This document shows positions 45,851 through 54,556 of a DNA stretch of 58,035 nucleotides, one piece after another (position 1 is the first letter of the stretch; the number at the start of each line of letters is the position of its first letter). Both the position numbers and the translations under genes were made by a program. The stretch spans positions 1 to 58,035 of the forward strand of contig JAUSMR010000024.1 in NCBI GenBank assembly GCA_030645955.1, read 5' to 3'. This DNA comes from Gallionella sp. (GTDB lineage: Bacteria; Pseudomonadota; Gammaproteobacteria; Burkholderiales; Gallionellaceae). The notes beneath the pieces were generated by a model that was given only the letters and a program-made list of their open reading frames with translations, had not been told where the DNA came from and made no database searches.

Positions 45851-48754
45851 TCAACACCGGCCATCTTTCAACAGCTTCTCAAACTCATCGGCCGGAACCG
45901 GCCTGGAGAACAAATATCCCTGCGCGTGGTCGCAACCCGCATCGGCCAGCAGTTTGCGCTGCTCTTCAGTCTCCACTCCTTCGGCGATCACCTTGAGGCC
46001 GAGTTTGTGCGCCATCACGATGATGGCCTCGGATAGCGCCATGTCGTCCGGGTCGGTCACCAGGTCGCGCACGAAAGTCTGGTCGATTTTCAGGTAGTCG
46101 ATATCAAACTTCTTGAGATAGGACATCGCCGAATAGCCTGTGCCAAAATCATCGATCGCCATCTGGATGCCCGCATCGCGAAATCCGATCAGCTTGTCAG
46201 TGATGCCGGTTTCGGCATTGAGCAGCAATCCTTCGGTAATTTCTATGCACAAACTTTGCCCGGGCAGATCCAGCCCCTGCAAATAAATGAGCCAAGCTTT
46301 GCACAGGCAGGCAGAGCCGCTGAACTGCACGGGCGACACGTTTACACTGATTTGCAGCCCGGCGTTGTACCGCGCCCTCCAGCGCTTTAACTGGCGTGCC
46401 GATTCTTTAAACACCCAGTCGCCGATCTCGACAATCATCCCGGTTTCTTCGGCCAGAGGAATAAATTGGGCAGGGCTGACCATGCCGAGCTCCGGGTGTT
46501 GCCAGCGGATCAGCGCTTCCGCCTTGTTGATGCGGCCCGTGGCCAAATCCACGATAGGCTGGTAATAAACCCTGAACTGGTTGCCAGCCAACGCACCGCG
46601 CAACTCGTTGATCAAGCGCAGCCGTATCTGGGCAGTTTGCTGCATTGACGGTGTGAAATAGTCGAAACGGTTGCGGCCTTTATCTTTAGCCGCATACATC
46701 GCCTGGTCGGCATTCTTGAGCAGGTCTTCTATCCCGGCGGCATCGTCGGGATACAGCGTGATGCCGATGCTGGCCGATATATAGGCCATTTTATCCCCCA
46801 AGTGGAAAGGTTCAGCCAGTTTCTGCCGGATGTTTTCGGCTACCCGCTCAACATTGCTGCTGTCGTCAAGTTCTGCCAGGACGACGGTGAACTCGTCACC
46901 GCCCAAACGTGCCACCGTGTCGGTCTCGCGCACACAGCCGCCGATGCGGCGCGCGGTTTCCACCAGCAGGATGTCGCCCATGCTGTGCCCGAGCGTGTCG
47001 TTGACCTCTTTGAATTTGTCGAGGTCGATAAACAGCAGTGCTATTTTGAGTTCAGCGCGATCTGCTTTTTTGATTTCCTGCACCAGACGGTCGTGGAGCA
47101 TGTGGCGGTTGGGCAGGCCGGTCAGCGTGTCAAAGTTGGCTTGTTTCCATATCAGATCATCGGATTCTTTCTTCTTGGTGATGTCGCGAATGAAAGCGCT
47201 GAATTCGCGCTTGCCCTTCGTCTTGATTGGAACGACGGTCAATTCGACGGGAAACTCGTGGCCGTCGCGATGCAGCCCCACAAGTTCGATCCGCGAATTC
47301 AAAATAGGCCCCTCGCCGGAGAGAAGGAAACGCTCCAGACCCCGCAAATGTGCCTCGCGATACTGGGGAGGAATGATCGTTTCATGCAGCGCCCGCCCGA
47401 CCGCTTCCTCCTGTGACCAGCCGAAAATATTTTCCGCCTGCGGATTCCATACGGTGATGATGCCCCGGTCGTCCATCTGCACCACGGCATCCATGGCGGT
47501 TTCAAAGGTGGTGCGCAGGCGCTCCTCATCTTCGAGGTGCGCTTCAAGCGTGGCATTGAAACCATCGGCCATTTCGTTGAAGCTGTCACCCACCCAACGG
47601 AGCTCATCTTGCGTGTCGAGTTTGACCCGCTCGTCCAGGTTGCCGCTGGCAAAGGTGCGCGCGGAACGAACCAGCAACTGGATATTGCCGACAATGGAGT
47701 AGTAGAGGCTGGCCGACAGATAGATCACCAGCAAAAATACCAGCGAGGCGATACCGGTATTTGTGTACAGCATATTTTTTGCCCGGGCGATGCGCGCCTT
47801 GATGAGGGTCTCGGTCGTCGGCAGCAGGGAGTCATACATTTGCGTGTAACTCTTGTCGATCGCCGAGGTGGCGATCTCCAGAAAGATCTCGGGAGGCGTG
47901 GCAAGTTGGCCGGTAAGGAGGTCCGATGCCACGAGGCCGGAAATCTGCTGCGCCGAACCGGCAATGTCATCCGACACCGTCTGGAGTGCTTCCTGTACCG
48001 TGGGATTGTAACGGCCGACCTTGCCGAGGTTGATGTTGAGAACCTTGAGTGTGCTGCCGAGTTCGGCAACCATGATTTTCAATTCAACCTGCTGGGATAC
48101 ATTGATTTGTTTGTTGGCCAGAATGCCGGTGCCGTACGCACGGATCTGCCCAAGGTGTTCGAGGGTATGCGGCAACCTGTTAACGATGGTGTCGATCAGG
48201 TAGTACGAGGCGATTTCCGGATCCAGCGTCAGCAAATATTCATCGGCGGCAAACACCTTGAGTAACTGGAGCTGCTCGATCAAGTCAGTATGCGCGTCGA
48301 AGTTTGCGCCCATCCCCCAGTTAAGCCCGTCTTTGCGCAGCCGTTCCCAGTCCGCGATGATTTTCCGGAAACTTTCGCCCGAGGTCAGGCTGGCCGGCAG
48401 TTTTTTCTCCATCGCCTTGAATGCCTCGGCAACCTCCGGTTCTTTGGCGGCGCGCCTGTTCCGCATCGTTTCGTTGCCGCCGAGCAGCGCGGCTGAAATC
48501 CCGCGGTGTTGCTGCATGAACTGCACGGTTCGGGAAATCGGCTCAATCAGCGCAAGGCCTTCCAGTTCCCGCTGCGAAGGTTTGATAATCCGGTCAAGGC
48601 TGACAAACAGGCCATACGACACCACCGCAACTGCGACCACAGACAGCAGCCACAGCAGCGAAAATTTCCTGGTGTAGTTCAGGCGATTCAGTATGTTGAT
48701 GGCGGGCAGGAAGAGCGCCTGCGATATTTTCCTTCTATCGTTCTTGCTCTCCAT
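45851..48754 (-). CDS. Membrane sensor PAS-GGDEF-EAL protein
   Basis: A 967-residue signalling protein. Order: membrane helix (FSLLWLLSVVAVAVVSYGLFV), a periplasmic helical sensor of about 280 residues beginning ALIEPISRTVQFMQQHRGISAALLGG (nitrate/nitrite-sensing NIT-like start), a second membrane helix (IASLVFLLVIYLSASLYYSIV), HAMP, PAS (TTFETAMDAVVQMDDRGIITVWNPQAENIFGW), GGDEF (FDTLTGLPNRHMLHDRL, ARLGGDEFTVVL, I-site RETD before it) and EAL (KAEALIRWQHPELGMVSP, EITEGLLL, DDFGTGYSAMSYLKKFDIDYLKIDQTFV, VIAEGVETEEQ). Both catalytic domains look complete. The ATG at 48754 follows AGGGGA; an earlier start is unlikely. Confidence 0.9.
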   Translation of the reverse strand: MESKNDRRKISQALFLPAINILNRLNYTRKFSLLWLLSVVAVAVVSYGLFVSLDRIIKPSQRELEGLALIEPISRTVQFMQQHRGISAALLGGNETMRNRRAAKEPEVAEAFKAMEKKLPASLTSGESFRKIIADWERLRKDGLNWGMGANFDAHTDLIEQLQLLKVFAADEYLLTLDPEIASYYLIDTIVNRLPHTLEHLGQIRAYGTGILANKQINVSQQVELKIMVAELGSTLKVLNINLGKVGRYNPTVQEALQTVSDDIAGSAQQISGLVASDLLTGQLATPPEIFLEIATSAIDKSYTQMYDSLLPTTETLIKARIARAKNMLYTNTGIASLVFLLVIYLSASLYYSIVGNIQLLVRSARTFASGNLDERVKLDTQDELRWVGDSFNEMADGFNATLEAHLEDEERLRTTFETAMDAVVQMDDRGIITVWNPQAENIFGWSQEEAVGRALHETIIPPQYREAHLRGLERFLLSGEGPILNSRIELVGLHRDGHEFPVELTVVPIKTKGKREFSAFIRDITKKKESDDLIWKQANFDTLTGLPNRHMLHDRLVQEIKKADRAELKIALLFIDLDKFKEVNDTLGHSMGDILLVETARRIGGCVRETDTVARLGGDEFTVVLAELDDSSNVERVAENIRQKLAEPFHLGDKMAYISASIGITLYPDDAAGIEDLLKNADQAMYAAKDKGRNRFDYFTPSMQQTAQIRLRLINELRGALAGNQFRVYYQPIVDLATGRINKAEALIRWQHPELGMVSPAQFIPLAEETGMIVEIGDWVFKESARQLKRWRARYNAGLQISVNVSPVQFSGSACLCKAWLIYLQGLDLPGQSLCIEITEGLLLNAETGITDKLIGFRDAGIQMAIDDFGTGYSAMSYLKKFDIDYLKIDQTFVRDLVTDPDDMALSEAIIVMAHKLGLKVIAEGVETEEQRKLLADAGCDHAQGYLFSRPVPADEFEKLLKDGRC

Positions 48755-48910
48755 GAATCCCCTTTTTTTGCTTTGAGCAATATTTGTGCTGTGAGCGCAG
48801 TATAGATGAAATCCCACCATGGCAAAACAGGGTAAAAATTGTCATTCGCCCCGAATTTGAGTTATAGCATGCCTGCTATCGGAACCGCTTGTCATTGCCG
48901 CCATTAATGT

Positions 48911-48938
48911 TTGGCAACCCAATGTTTGCCCGTACAAT
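48911..48938 (+). promoter_or_regulatory. Candidate sigma-70 promoter for the peptide ABC permease operon
   Basis: TTGGCA, 16 bases, TACAAT. If used, the transcript would begin almost at the ATG at 48949 and be leaderless or nearly so, which fits the lack of a ribosome site there. Confidence 0.35.
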
Positions 48939-48948
48939 ACTGAAACTC

Positions 48949-49926
48949 ATGATCGCCTACCTCATCCGCCGCATCCTTTACGCTATTCCTATCCTGATCG
49001 GGGTGAACCTGCTCACCTTTGCGCTGTTCTTCGTGGTGAATACGCCGGACGATATGGCGCGCATGCAGCTCGGCATCAAGCGCGTCACGCCCGAGGCCAT
49101 CGAGAAATGGAAGCAGCAGCGCGGTTATGACAAACCGCTGTTGCTGAACAGCACGGCCAGCGGTGCGGGCAAACTCACCGACACAATTTTCTGGCAGAAA
49201 TCAGCCAGCATGTTTGTCCTTGATTTCGGTTACTCCGATGACGGGCGCAGCATAGCTCGCGAGATTGCGCAGCGCATGGGGCCGAGCCTGGCGATTGCGC
49301 TGCCGACTTTTCTGATCGGGCTGGTGGTGTATGTCAGCTTTGCGCTGCTGATGACGCTGTTTCGCGCCACCGCGCTGGACATTGCCGGCGTGGCGTTGTG
49401 CGTGCTGCTGATGTCGGTGTCCGGCCTGTTTTACATCATCGGCGGACAGTTTGTGGTAAGTAAGCTGTGGCATCTGGTGCCCATTTCCGGCTACGACGGC
49501 GGTGTGGGCGGTTTCAAGTTTGTGGTATTGCCGATCGTGATCGGTGTGATCGGCAGCGTTGGTTCCAGCAGCCGCTGGTATCGCACCATTTTCCTCGAAG
49601 AAACCGGCAAGGACTATGTTCGTACCGCACGCGCCAAGGGCTTGTCCGAGTTGACTGTGCTGTTCCGTCATGTGTTGAAGAACGCGATGATCCCGATTCT
49701 CACCGGCGTGGTGGTGGTCATCCCGCTGCTGTTCATGGGCAGCCTGCTCACCGAGTCGTTCTTCGGCATTCCCGGCCTGGGCAGCTACACGATAGACGCG
49801 ATCAACGCGCAGGATTTCAGCGTGGTGCGCGCGATGGTGTTTCTCGGATCGCTGCTGTATATCGTCGGACTGATTTTCACCGATATTTCCTACACCGTTG
49901 TTGATCCGAGGGTGCGTTTACAGTGA
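48949..49926 (+). CDS. Peptide-type ABC transporter permease (OppB/YejB-like)
   Basis: A 325-residue inner-membrane permease: MIAYLIRRILYAIPILIGVNLLTFALFFVVN at the start, several helices, and the EAA-type loop GKDYVRTARAKGLSELTVLFRHVLKNAMIPILTGVVVVIPLLFMGSLLTESFFGIPGLG. It should pair with the next gene (GTGA overlap at 49923) and use the solute-binding protein encoded at 40932-43169. The ATG at 48949 is chosen by homology; a TTG 20 codons upstream is unlikely. Confidence 0.9.
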   Translation: MIAYLIRRILYAIPILIGVNLLTFALFFVVNTPDDMARMQLGIKRVTPEAIEKWKQQRGYDKPLLLNSTASGAGKLTDTIFWQKSASMFVLDFGYSDDGRSIAREIAQRMGPSLAIALPTFLIGLVVYVSFALLMTLFRATALDIAGVALCVLLMSVSGLFYIIGGQFVVSKLWHLVPISGYDGGVGGFKFVVLPIVIGVIGSVGSSSRWYRTIFLEETGKDYVRTARAKGLSELTVLFRHVLKNAMIPILTGVVVVIPLLFMGSLLTESFFGIPGLGSYTIDAINAQDFSVVRAMVFLGSLLYIVGLIFTDISYTVVDPRVRLQ

Positions 49927-51290
49927 ACATCACGCCGGTCATTTTGTGGAGCGACGCATTGGTATTTTTGCTGCTGGCGGCGTGCATCGCCAGTGCCTGG
50001 TATATCCGGCAGCACGAGCATCTGTTGCTGCCGTGGCGGCGCGTGGCGCGGAGTGCGACGGCGATGGTGTCGCTGTTGGTACTGGCGCTGTTTTTTGCGG
50101 TGGGGCTGCTGGATACGCTGCACTATCGCGCGTCACTGCCGGAAAAAAGTGGTGGTGCAACGGTCTATTCGCCGGAAGTGTTGAGCGTGTTCGACAAGCT
50201 GGTTACGCCTCTTAGAACACAAACTGAAAAAACTTATTCCGCGCCGCTGGCAGTGACGCTGTATGCCAAGGAAAGTATCAGTGATGCCCAGGGCAGAGTG
50301 CTGCGCGATTATCCGCGTTTGCGCTATGGCGGCGCGAATCTGGCAGATGCGGGGAAGCGCGATGGCGATGTGGTGAAACGCGCCCTGCTGGGCGCACTGG
50401 GCGGATTGCTCGCGGGGCTGCTGATTGCGCTGGGCGCCAGAAGGTGGCTGGTGCAGCGCCGCCTGCCGCTTCGCCCCCTGCTGATCGCGTTCCTCATCAT
50501 TGCCGCGCTGCTCAGCGCAACCGCCAGCCTCGCTTCTGCCTACCACGTGCTCGGCACCGACAAGGTCGGGCAGGACGTGCTGTATCTGTCGCTGAAAAGC
50601 ATCCGCACCGGGCTGATCATTGGCACGGTTACGACGCTGGTCACATTGCCGCTGGCGCTGCTGCTCGGCATCGCAGCGGGTTATTTGCGCGGCTGGGTGG
50701 ATGACGTGATCCAGTATGTTTATACCGTGCTGAGTTCCATTCCCGGCGTGCTGCTCATCGCGGCGGCGGTGCTGATGATGCAGGTCACTATCGACACGCA
50801 TCCAGAGTGGTTCGACACCGCCGCCTCGCGCGCCGACCTGCGGCTGGTGTTCCTCTGCCTGATTCTGGGCATGACCAGTTGGACCGGGTTGTGCCGCCTG
50901 TTGCGCGGCGAGACGCTGAAGTTGCGCGAGCTGGAATACATTCAGGCGGCGCAAGCGTTCGGCGTGTCTTCATTCCGCATCCTGACACGCCACATCGTAC
51001 CGAACGTGATGCACATCGTCCTGATCGCTCTGGTGATGGATTTCAGCGCGCTGGTTCTGGCCGAGGCGGTGCTGTCTTATGTAGGCGTGGGTGTCGATCC
51101 TTCGATGATCAGCTTTGGCACGATGATCAACGCGGCACGGCTCGAGATGGGGCGCGAGCCGATGGTCTGGTGGGCTTTGGCGGCGGCGTTCGGTTTCATG
51201 CTGGTGCTGGTGCTGGCGGCGAATCTGTTTGCCGATGCGGTGCGCGATGCGTTCGATCCGCGTTTGAATCGCAGCGAAGGAACGGCATGA
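49923..51290 (+). CDS. Peptide-type ABC transporter permease (OppC/YejE-like), extended
   Basis: A 455-residue permease, longer than the usual 300-350 residues. The C-terminal 260 residues are the standard DppC/OppC unit (HVLGTDKVGQDVLYLSLKSIRTGLIIG, then LKLRELEYIQAAQAFGVSSFRILTRHIVPNVMHIVLI, VLSYVGVGVDPSMISFGTMIN). The first 180 residues add two or three helices and a periplasmic loop (about 70-150). The start is a GTG overlapping the previous stop, so the pair is coupled. Confidence 0.88.
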   Translation: MNITPVILWSDALVFLLLAACIASAWYIRQHEHLLLPWRRVARSATAMVSLLVLALFFAVGLLDTLHYRASLPEKSGGATVYSPEVLSVFDKLVTPLRTQTEKTYSAPLAVTLYAKESISDAQGRVLRDYPRLRYGGANLADAGKRDGDVVKRALLGALGGLLAGLLIALGARRWLVQRRLPLRPLLIAFLIIAALLSATASLASAYHVLGTDKVGQDVLYLSLKSIRTGLIIGTVTTLVTLPLALLLGIAAGYLRGWVDDVIQYVYTVLSSIPGVLLIAAAVLMMQVTIDTHPEWFDTAASRADLRLVFLCLILGMTSWTGLCRLLRGETLKLRELEYIQAAQAFGVSSFRILTRHIVPNVMHIVLIALVMDFSALVLAEAVLSYVGVGVDPSMISFGTMINAARLEMGREPMVWWALAAAFGFMLVLVLAANLFADAVRDAFDPRLNRSEGTA

Positions 51291-51302
51291 TGGGTGACAT
51301 TC

Positions 51303-51356
51303 TTGTCCTTCGACAAGCCTGTCCTGAGTTATATCGAAGGGCTCAGGACGAACGGA
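51303..51356. repeat. TTCGACAAGCCTGTCC-family repeat between permease and ATPase
   Basis: CCTTCGACAAGCCTGTCCTG with the inverted TATCGAAGGGCTCAGGACGA. It sits in the only real gap (115 bp) of the transporter operon. Confidence 0.88.
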
Positions 51357-51405
51357 GTTTTTTCCTTTTGGTTATATCAAAATCCCTTCGTGGTGCTGTC
51401 GAACC

Positions 51406-53415
51406 ATGAACACTTTACTTGAAGTTAATAATCTGATTACGCAGTTGCATAACGGCGCGCGTGTCGTGGACGGCATTTCTTTCAGCATCAAAGCAAGCGA
51501 AACTTTTGCATTGCTTGGTGAGTCCGGTTGCGGCAAATCCATGACTGCGTTGTCATTGTTGCGATTATTGCCGGATGGGGTTGTGCGCGCTGGCGGCACG
51601 GCGCAACTTGATGGCGTGGATTTGTTCGATTTGCGCGAGCGCGAGATGCGCGACGTGCGCGGCGGTACCGCTGCAATGATTTTTCAGGAGCCAGCGCTGA
51701 GCCTGAATCCGGTGATGACGGTCGGTCAGCAAATCGCCGAAGTATTAACCTTGCACCAGGGGTTGCGTGGAGCAGCAGCGCAACGGCGCAGTATGGACTT
51801 GCTCGATCAGGTCGGCATCCCGGATGCGGCAAGGCGCGTGATGGAATATCCGTTTCAGCTTTCCGGCGGCATGAAACAGCGCGTGATGATTGCGATGGCG
51901 CTGGCCGGGCAGCCGAAATTATTGATCGCCGATGAGCCGACTACCGCGCTGGACGTGACGATACAGGCGCAAGTGCTGCAACTGCTGCGCGATACCCAAG
52001 CCGCCAGCGGGATGTCGTTATTGTTGATCACGCACGATCTCGGTGTCGTGGCGGAAATGGCCCATCAGGTCGGCGTGATGTATGCGGGACAAATCGTCGA
52101 GCAGGCCAGCCGCGCGCAGTTGTTTGCCCAACCGCTGCATCCCTACACACAAAAACTGTTTGCCGCGCTGCCCGATGCAACGCGGCGCAACCAGCCGCTG
52201 ACCGCCATTCCCGGCAGCGTGCCGCCGCTGGGCAGCATTACACAGGGCTGCCGTTTCACGCCGCGCTGCGATAAAGCATGGGCGCTGTGCAGTGAACAGA
52301 CGCCGGGGTGGACGGTGCTGGAGGACGGGCGGGGGGTGAGATGTCATCTTTATTCTGAGCTTGTAGCCGGTAGCTTGTTGCCTGTAGCCAAAAACGAAAA
52401 ACAGGAAGCAGCGGTTGGCTACCCGCTACAGGCTACAGGCCACCAGCTCTTGCAGGTTGAAAACCTGCAAGTCCACTTTCCCATCCGCAAAGGAATCCTG
52501 CAGCGCGTGGTAGGTAAAGTCAAAGCGGTAGACGGGGTATCGCTGGAAATTCCGCAGGGGCACACGTTGGCTTTGGTGGGTGAATCCGGTTGTGGCAAGA
52601 CCACGCTGGGCAAGGCATTGCTGCAATTGATACCGCCCACGGCGGGCAGTGTGAGGTTTGACGGACACGAGTTGATCGGACTCGCAGCGCGTGAATTGCG
52701 CACCCGGCGCGCGGCGATGCAGATGGTGTTCCAGGACCCCTACGCTTCACTCAATCCAAAAATGCGCGTCGCGGAAATTCTCGAAGAGGGTATGGCGGCG
52801 CTCAATATCGAGAGCAACGGTGAAGCTCGCCAGGCGCGCCTCGACATCCTGCTCGATCAAGTTGGTCTTGAGCGCACCGCAAAGTGGCGTTATCCGCATG
52901 AGTTTTCCGGCGGGCAGCGGCAGCGCATCGCGATTGCGCGGGCCCTCGCAGTATCCCCGCGACTGTTGATTTGCGACGAACCAACCAGCGCGCTGGATGT
53001 ATCGGTACAGGCACAAATTTTGAACCTGCTGAAATCACTGCAACAGGAATTGAACCTGAGCTATTTGTTCATCACCCACAATCTCGCGGTAGTTGAATAC
53101 ATCGCGCACGAAGTGTGCGTGATGTATCTGGGACGTATCGTCGAGCGCGGCACGGCAGAGGAAGTGCTGCGCTCGCCCAAACATCCTTATACCCAGGCCC
53201 TGTTGTCTGCCGTGCCGCGCATTGACGGCTCCGGAGTGGAGCGCATCAAGCTGGAGGGCGACTTGCCTTCTCCCGCCAATCCGCCGCTAGGCTGCCATTT
53301 CGCACCGCGCTGCGCACATGCCGGCGAAACATGCCGGGCCGGCTATCCGCCAGCCACTAGCCACTCGGTAACGCACATCGTGCATTGCTTTTTATATGGG
53401 CACGATTTGGGTTGA
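51406..53415 (+). CDS. Fused double ABC ATPase for peptide transport (DppD-DppF type)
   Basis: A 669-residue protein with two ABC domains. First: Walker A GESGCGKSMTALSLL, Walker B LLIADEPTTALD, signature LSGGMKQRV. Second: Walker A GESGCGKTTLGKALL, signature FSGGQRQRIAIARALA, Walker B LLICDEPTSALD. Each domain is followed by the oligopeptide-type C-terminal Cys region (GCRFTPRCDKAWALC; GCHFAPRCAHAGETC). The linker, about 318-347, is read through an inverted GTAGC/GCTAC repeat (52359-52448), so the joint between the domains is repeat-derived DNA. It powers the two permeases just upstream. Confidence 0.92.
   Translation: MNTLLEVNNLITQLHNGARVVDGISFSIKASETFALLGESGCGKSMTALSLLRLLPDGVVRAGGTAQLDGVDLFDLREREMRDVRGGTAAMIFQEPALSLNPVMTVGQQIAEVLTLHQGLRGAAAQRRSMDLLDQVGIPDAARRVMEYPFQLSGGMKQRVMIAMALAGQPKLLIADEPTTALDVTIQAQVLQLLRDTQAASGMSLLLITHDLGVVAEMAHQVGVMYAGQIVEQASRAQLFAQPLHPYTQKLFAALPDATRRNQPLTAIPGSVPPLGSITQGCRFTPRCDKAWALCSEQTPGWTVLEDGRGVRCHLYSELVAGSLLPVAKNEKQEAAVGYPLQATGHQLLQVENLQVHFPIRKGILQRVVGKVKAVDGVSLEIPQGHTLALVGESGCGKTTLGKALLQLIPPTAGSVRFDGHELIGLAARELRTRRAAMQMVFQDPYASLNPKMRVAEILEEGMAALNIESNGEARQARLDILLDQVGLERTAKWRYPHEFSGGQRQRIAIARALAVSPRLLICDEPTSALDVSVQAQILNLLKSLQQELNLSYLFITHNLAVVEYIAHEVCVMYLGRIVERGTAEEVLRSPKHPYTQALLSAVPRIDGSGVERIKLEGDLPSPANPPLGCHFAPRCAHAGETCRAGYPPATSHSVTHIVHCFLYGHDLG
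52359..52448. repeat. GTAGCCGG/GCTACAGG inverted repeat in the double-ATPase linker
   Basis: AGCTTGTAGCCGGTAGCTTG at left and CTACAGGCTACAGGCCACCA at right are roughly complementary, with heptamer sub-units like those at 11349-11441. It is translated in frame between the two ABC halves. Confidence 0.88.
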
Positions 53416-53516
53416 CGACCAGGAGTTTTAGGATTAAAAACATACTGGTGGTATCCGATGAGTCATCGGGAGGTCGTGTAGCACTAGATTGCAGGTTTTT
53501 ATATAAGGAGAAAGTC

Positions 53517-53846
53517 ATGAGCACAAAATCAATGGCCGTACCGGGTGAAGTTGGCAAAGAAAAACTGATGCAGGATTTTCGTGTGGTGGTGGCGGACGCT
53601 GAGGAGTTGTTACGCGCAACGGCGGGTCATGCGGGCGAGAAGGTAGCCGCTGCACGCGAACGCATTCAGGAGAATCTGGTTGCGGCAAAGGTGCGCCTGG
53701 CTGCCGCAGAAGATGCAGTGGCCGCCAAGGCCAAAGAAGCGGCAAAAGCGACCGACGAATACGTGCATGAGAACCCATGGAAGGCGGTTGGAATCGGAGT
53801 CGGGGTTGGGCTGATCGTGGGTATGCTGATTTCGCGTAACCGTTAA
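53517..53846 (+). CDS. DUF883 (ElaB/YqjD-type) ribosome-associated membrane protein
   Basis: A 109-residue protein with a long helix rich in Ala, Glu and Lys (EKLMQDFRVVVADAEELLRATAGHAGEKVAAARERIQENL) and a C-terminal membrane anchor (NPWKAVGIGVGVGLIVGMLISRNR) ending in the RxxR-like basic tail of the family. In E. coli YqjD/ElaB bind ribosomes in stationary phase. The AAGGAG site sits seven bases before the ATG at 53517. It heads a yqjD-yqjE-yqjK-like operon. Confidence 0.88.
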   Translation: MSTKSMAVPGEVGKEKLMQDFRVVVADAEELLRATAGHAGEKVAAARERIQENLVAAKVRLAAAEDAVAAKAKEAAKATDEYVHENPWKAVGIGVGVGLIVGMLISRNR

Positions 53847-53849
53847 ACC

Positions 53850-54251
53850 ATGCCGGAGGCAGGTTTGGGTCTGATGGCGTCGGTTAAGCGGTTGTTGTCC
53901 ACGCTGATTTCCATTGCTTCGACACGGCTTGAATTGCTGGCGAACGAGTTGCAAGAGGAGCGGTTGCGTTTAACGCAGATGCTCATTTTTGCCTTGTTCG
54001 CGATGTTCTGCTTCGGTATCGGCATACTGCTGCTTACGGTATTCATCGTAGTGCTGTTTTGGGATGATCATCGTCTTGCGGTAACCGGCGTGCTGAGCGT
54101 TACTTTTTTCGCGTTGGGCCTGTTGATGGTGATGTTGCTGCGCAGCAAGGCGCAGGCAAAATACAGGCTGTTTTCCGCCAGTCTGGCCGAGTTGGCCAGG
54201 GATAGGGAGCATCTGGGTGCCAGCCATGACAGCCCAACCAGTTATGAATAG
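53850..54251 (+). CDS. YqjE-like phage-holin-family membrane protein
   Basis: A 133-residue protein of the Phage_holin_3_6 / YqjE type: an amphipathic N-terminal part (GLMASVKRLLSTLISIASTRLELLANELQEERLRLTQM) and two membrane helices (LIFALFAMFCFGIGILLLTVFIVVLFW, LAVTGVLSVTFFALGLLMVMLL). Found next to DUF883 genes in many proteobacteria. It starts 3 bp after the previous stop. Confidence 0.85.
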   Translation: MPEAGLGLMASVKRLLSTLISIASTRLELLANELQEERLRLTQMLIFALFAMFCFGIGILLLTVFIVVLFWDDHRLAVTGVLSVTFFALGLLMVMLLRSKAQAKYRLFSASLAELARDREHLGASHDSPTSYE

Positions 54252-54259
54252 TCACAGCC

Positions 54260-54511
54260 ATGAATAGTCAAATGTTTGCGGTGATGCAGCGTCGCGGCGA
54301 ACTGTTGGCCAGAATCGCCTCGCAACGCGAGCAGGTGGCTGAGATCGGGGCGCGTCTTCAAATTCCGCTGGCATTGGTCGATCTGGGTGTAGCTGCCGCG
54401 CGTTTCTTGCGTTCCTATCCTGTGATGGTCGCTGGAGCGATCGCTGCTTTGCTGATACGCCGTCGCAGCGTGGTTGGCGTGGCGAGAGTTATCTGGCGCG
54501 TATGGAAGTGA
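54260..54511 (+). CDS. YqjK-like small protein
   Basis: An 83-residue protein: a charged helix (RRGELLARIASQREQVAEIGARLQIPLALVDLGVAAARFL) and a short hydrophobic segment (YPVMVAGAIAALLIRRRS). Position and composition match the third gene of yqjD-yqjE-yqjK operons. Function unknown. Confidence 0.75.
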   Translation: MNSQMFAVMQRRGELLARIASQREQVAEIGARLQIPLALVDLGVAAARFLRSYPVMVAGAIAALLIRRRSVVGVARVIWRVWK

Positions 54512-54556
54512 TACCGTTAATTTCACCGCAATTACGGCAAGGCTATCGTCGCAACG

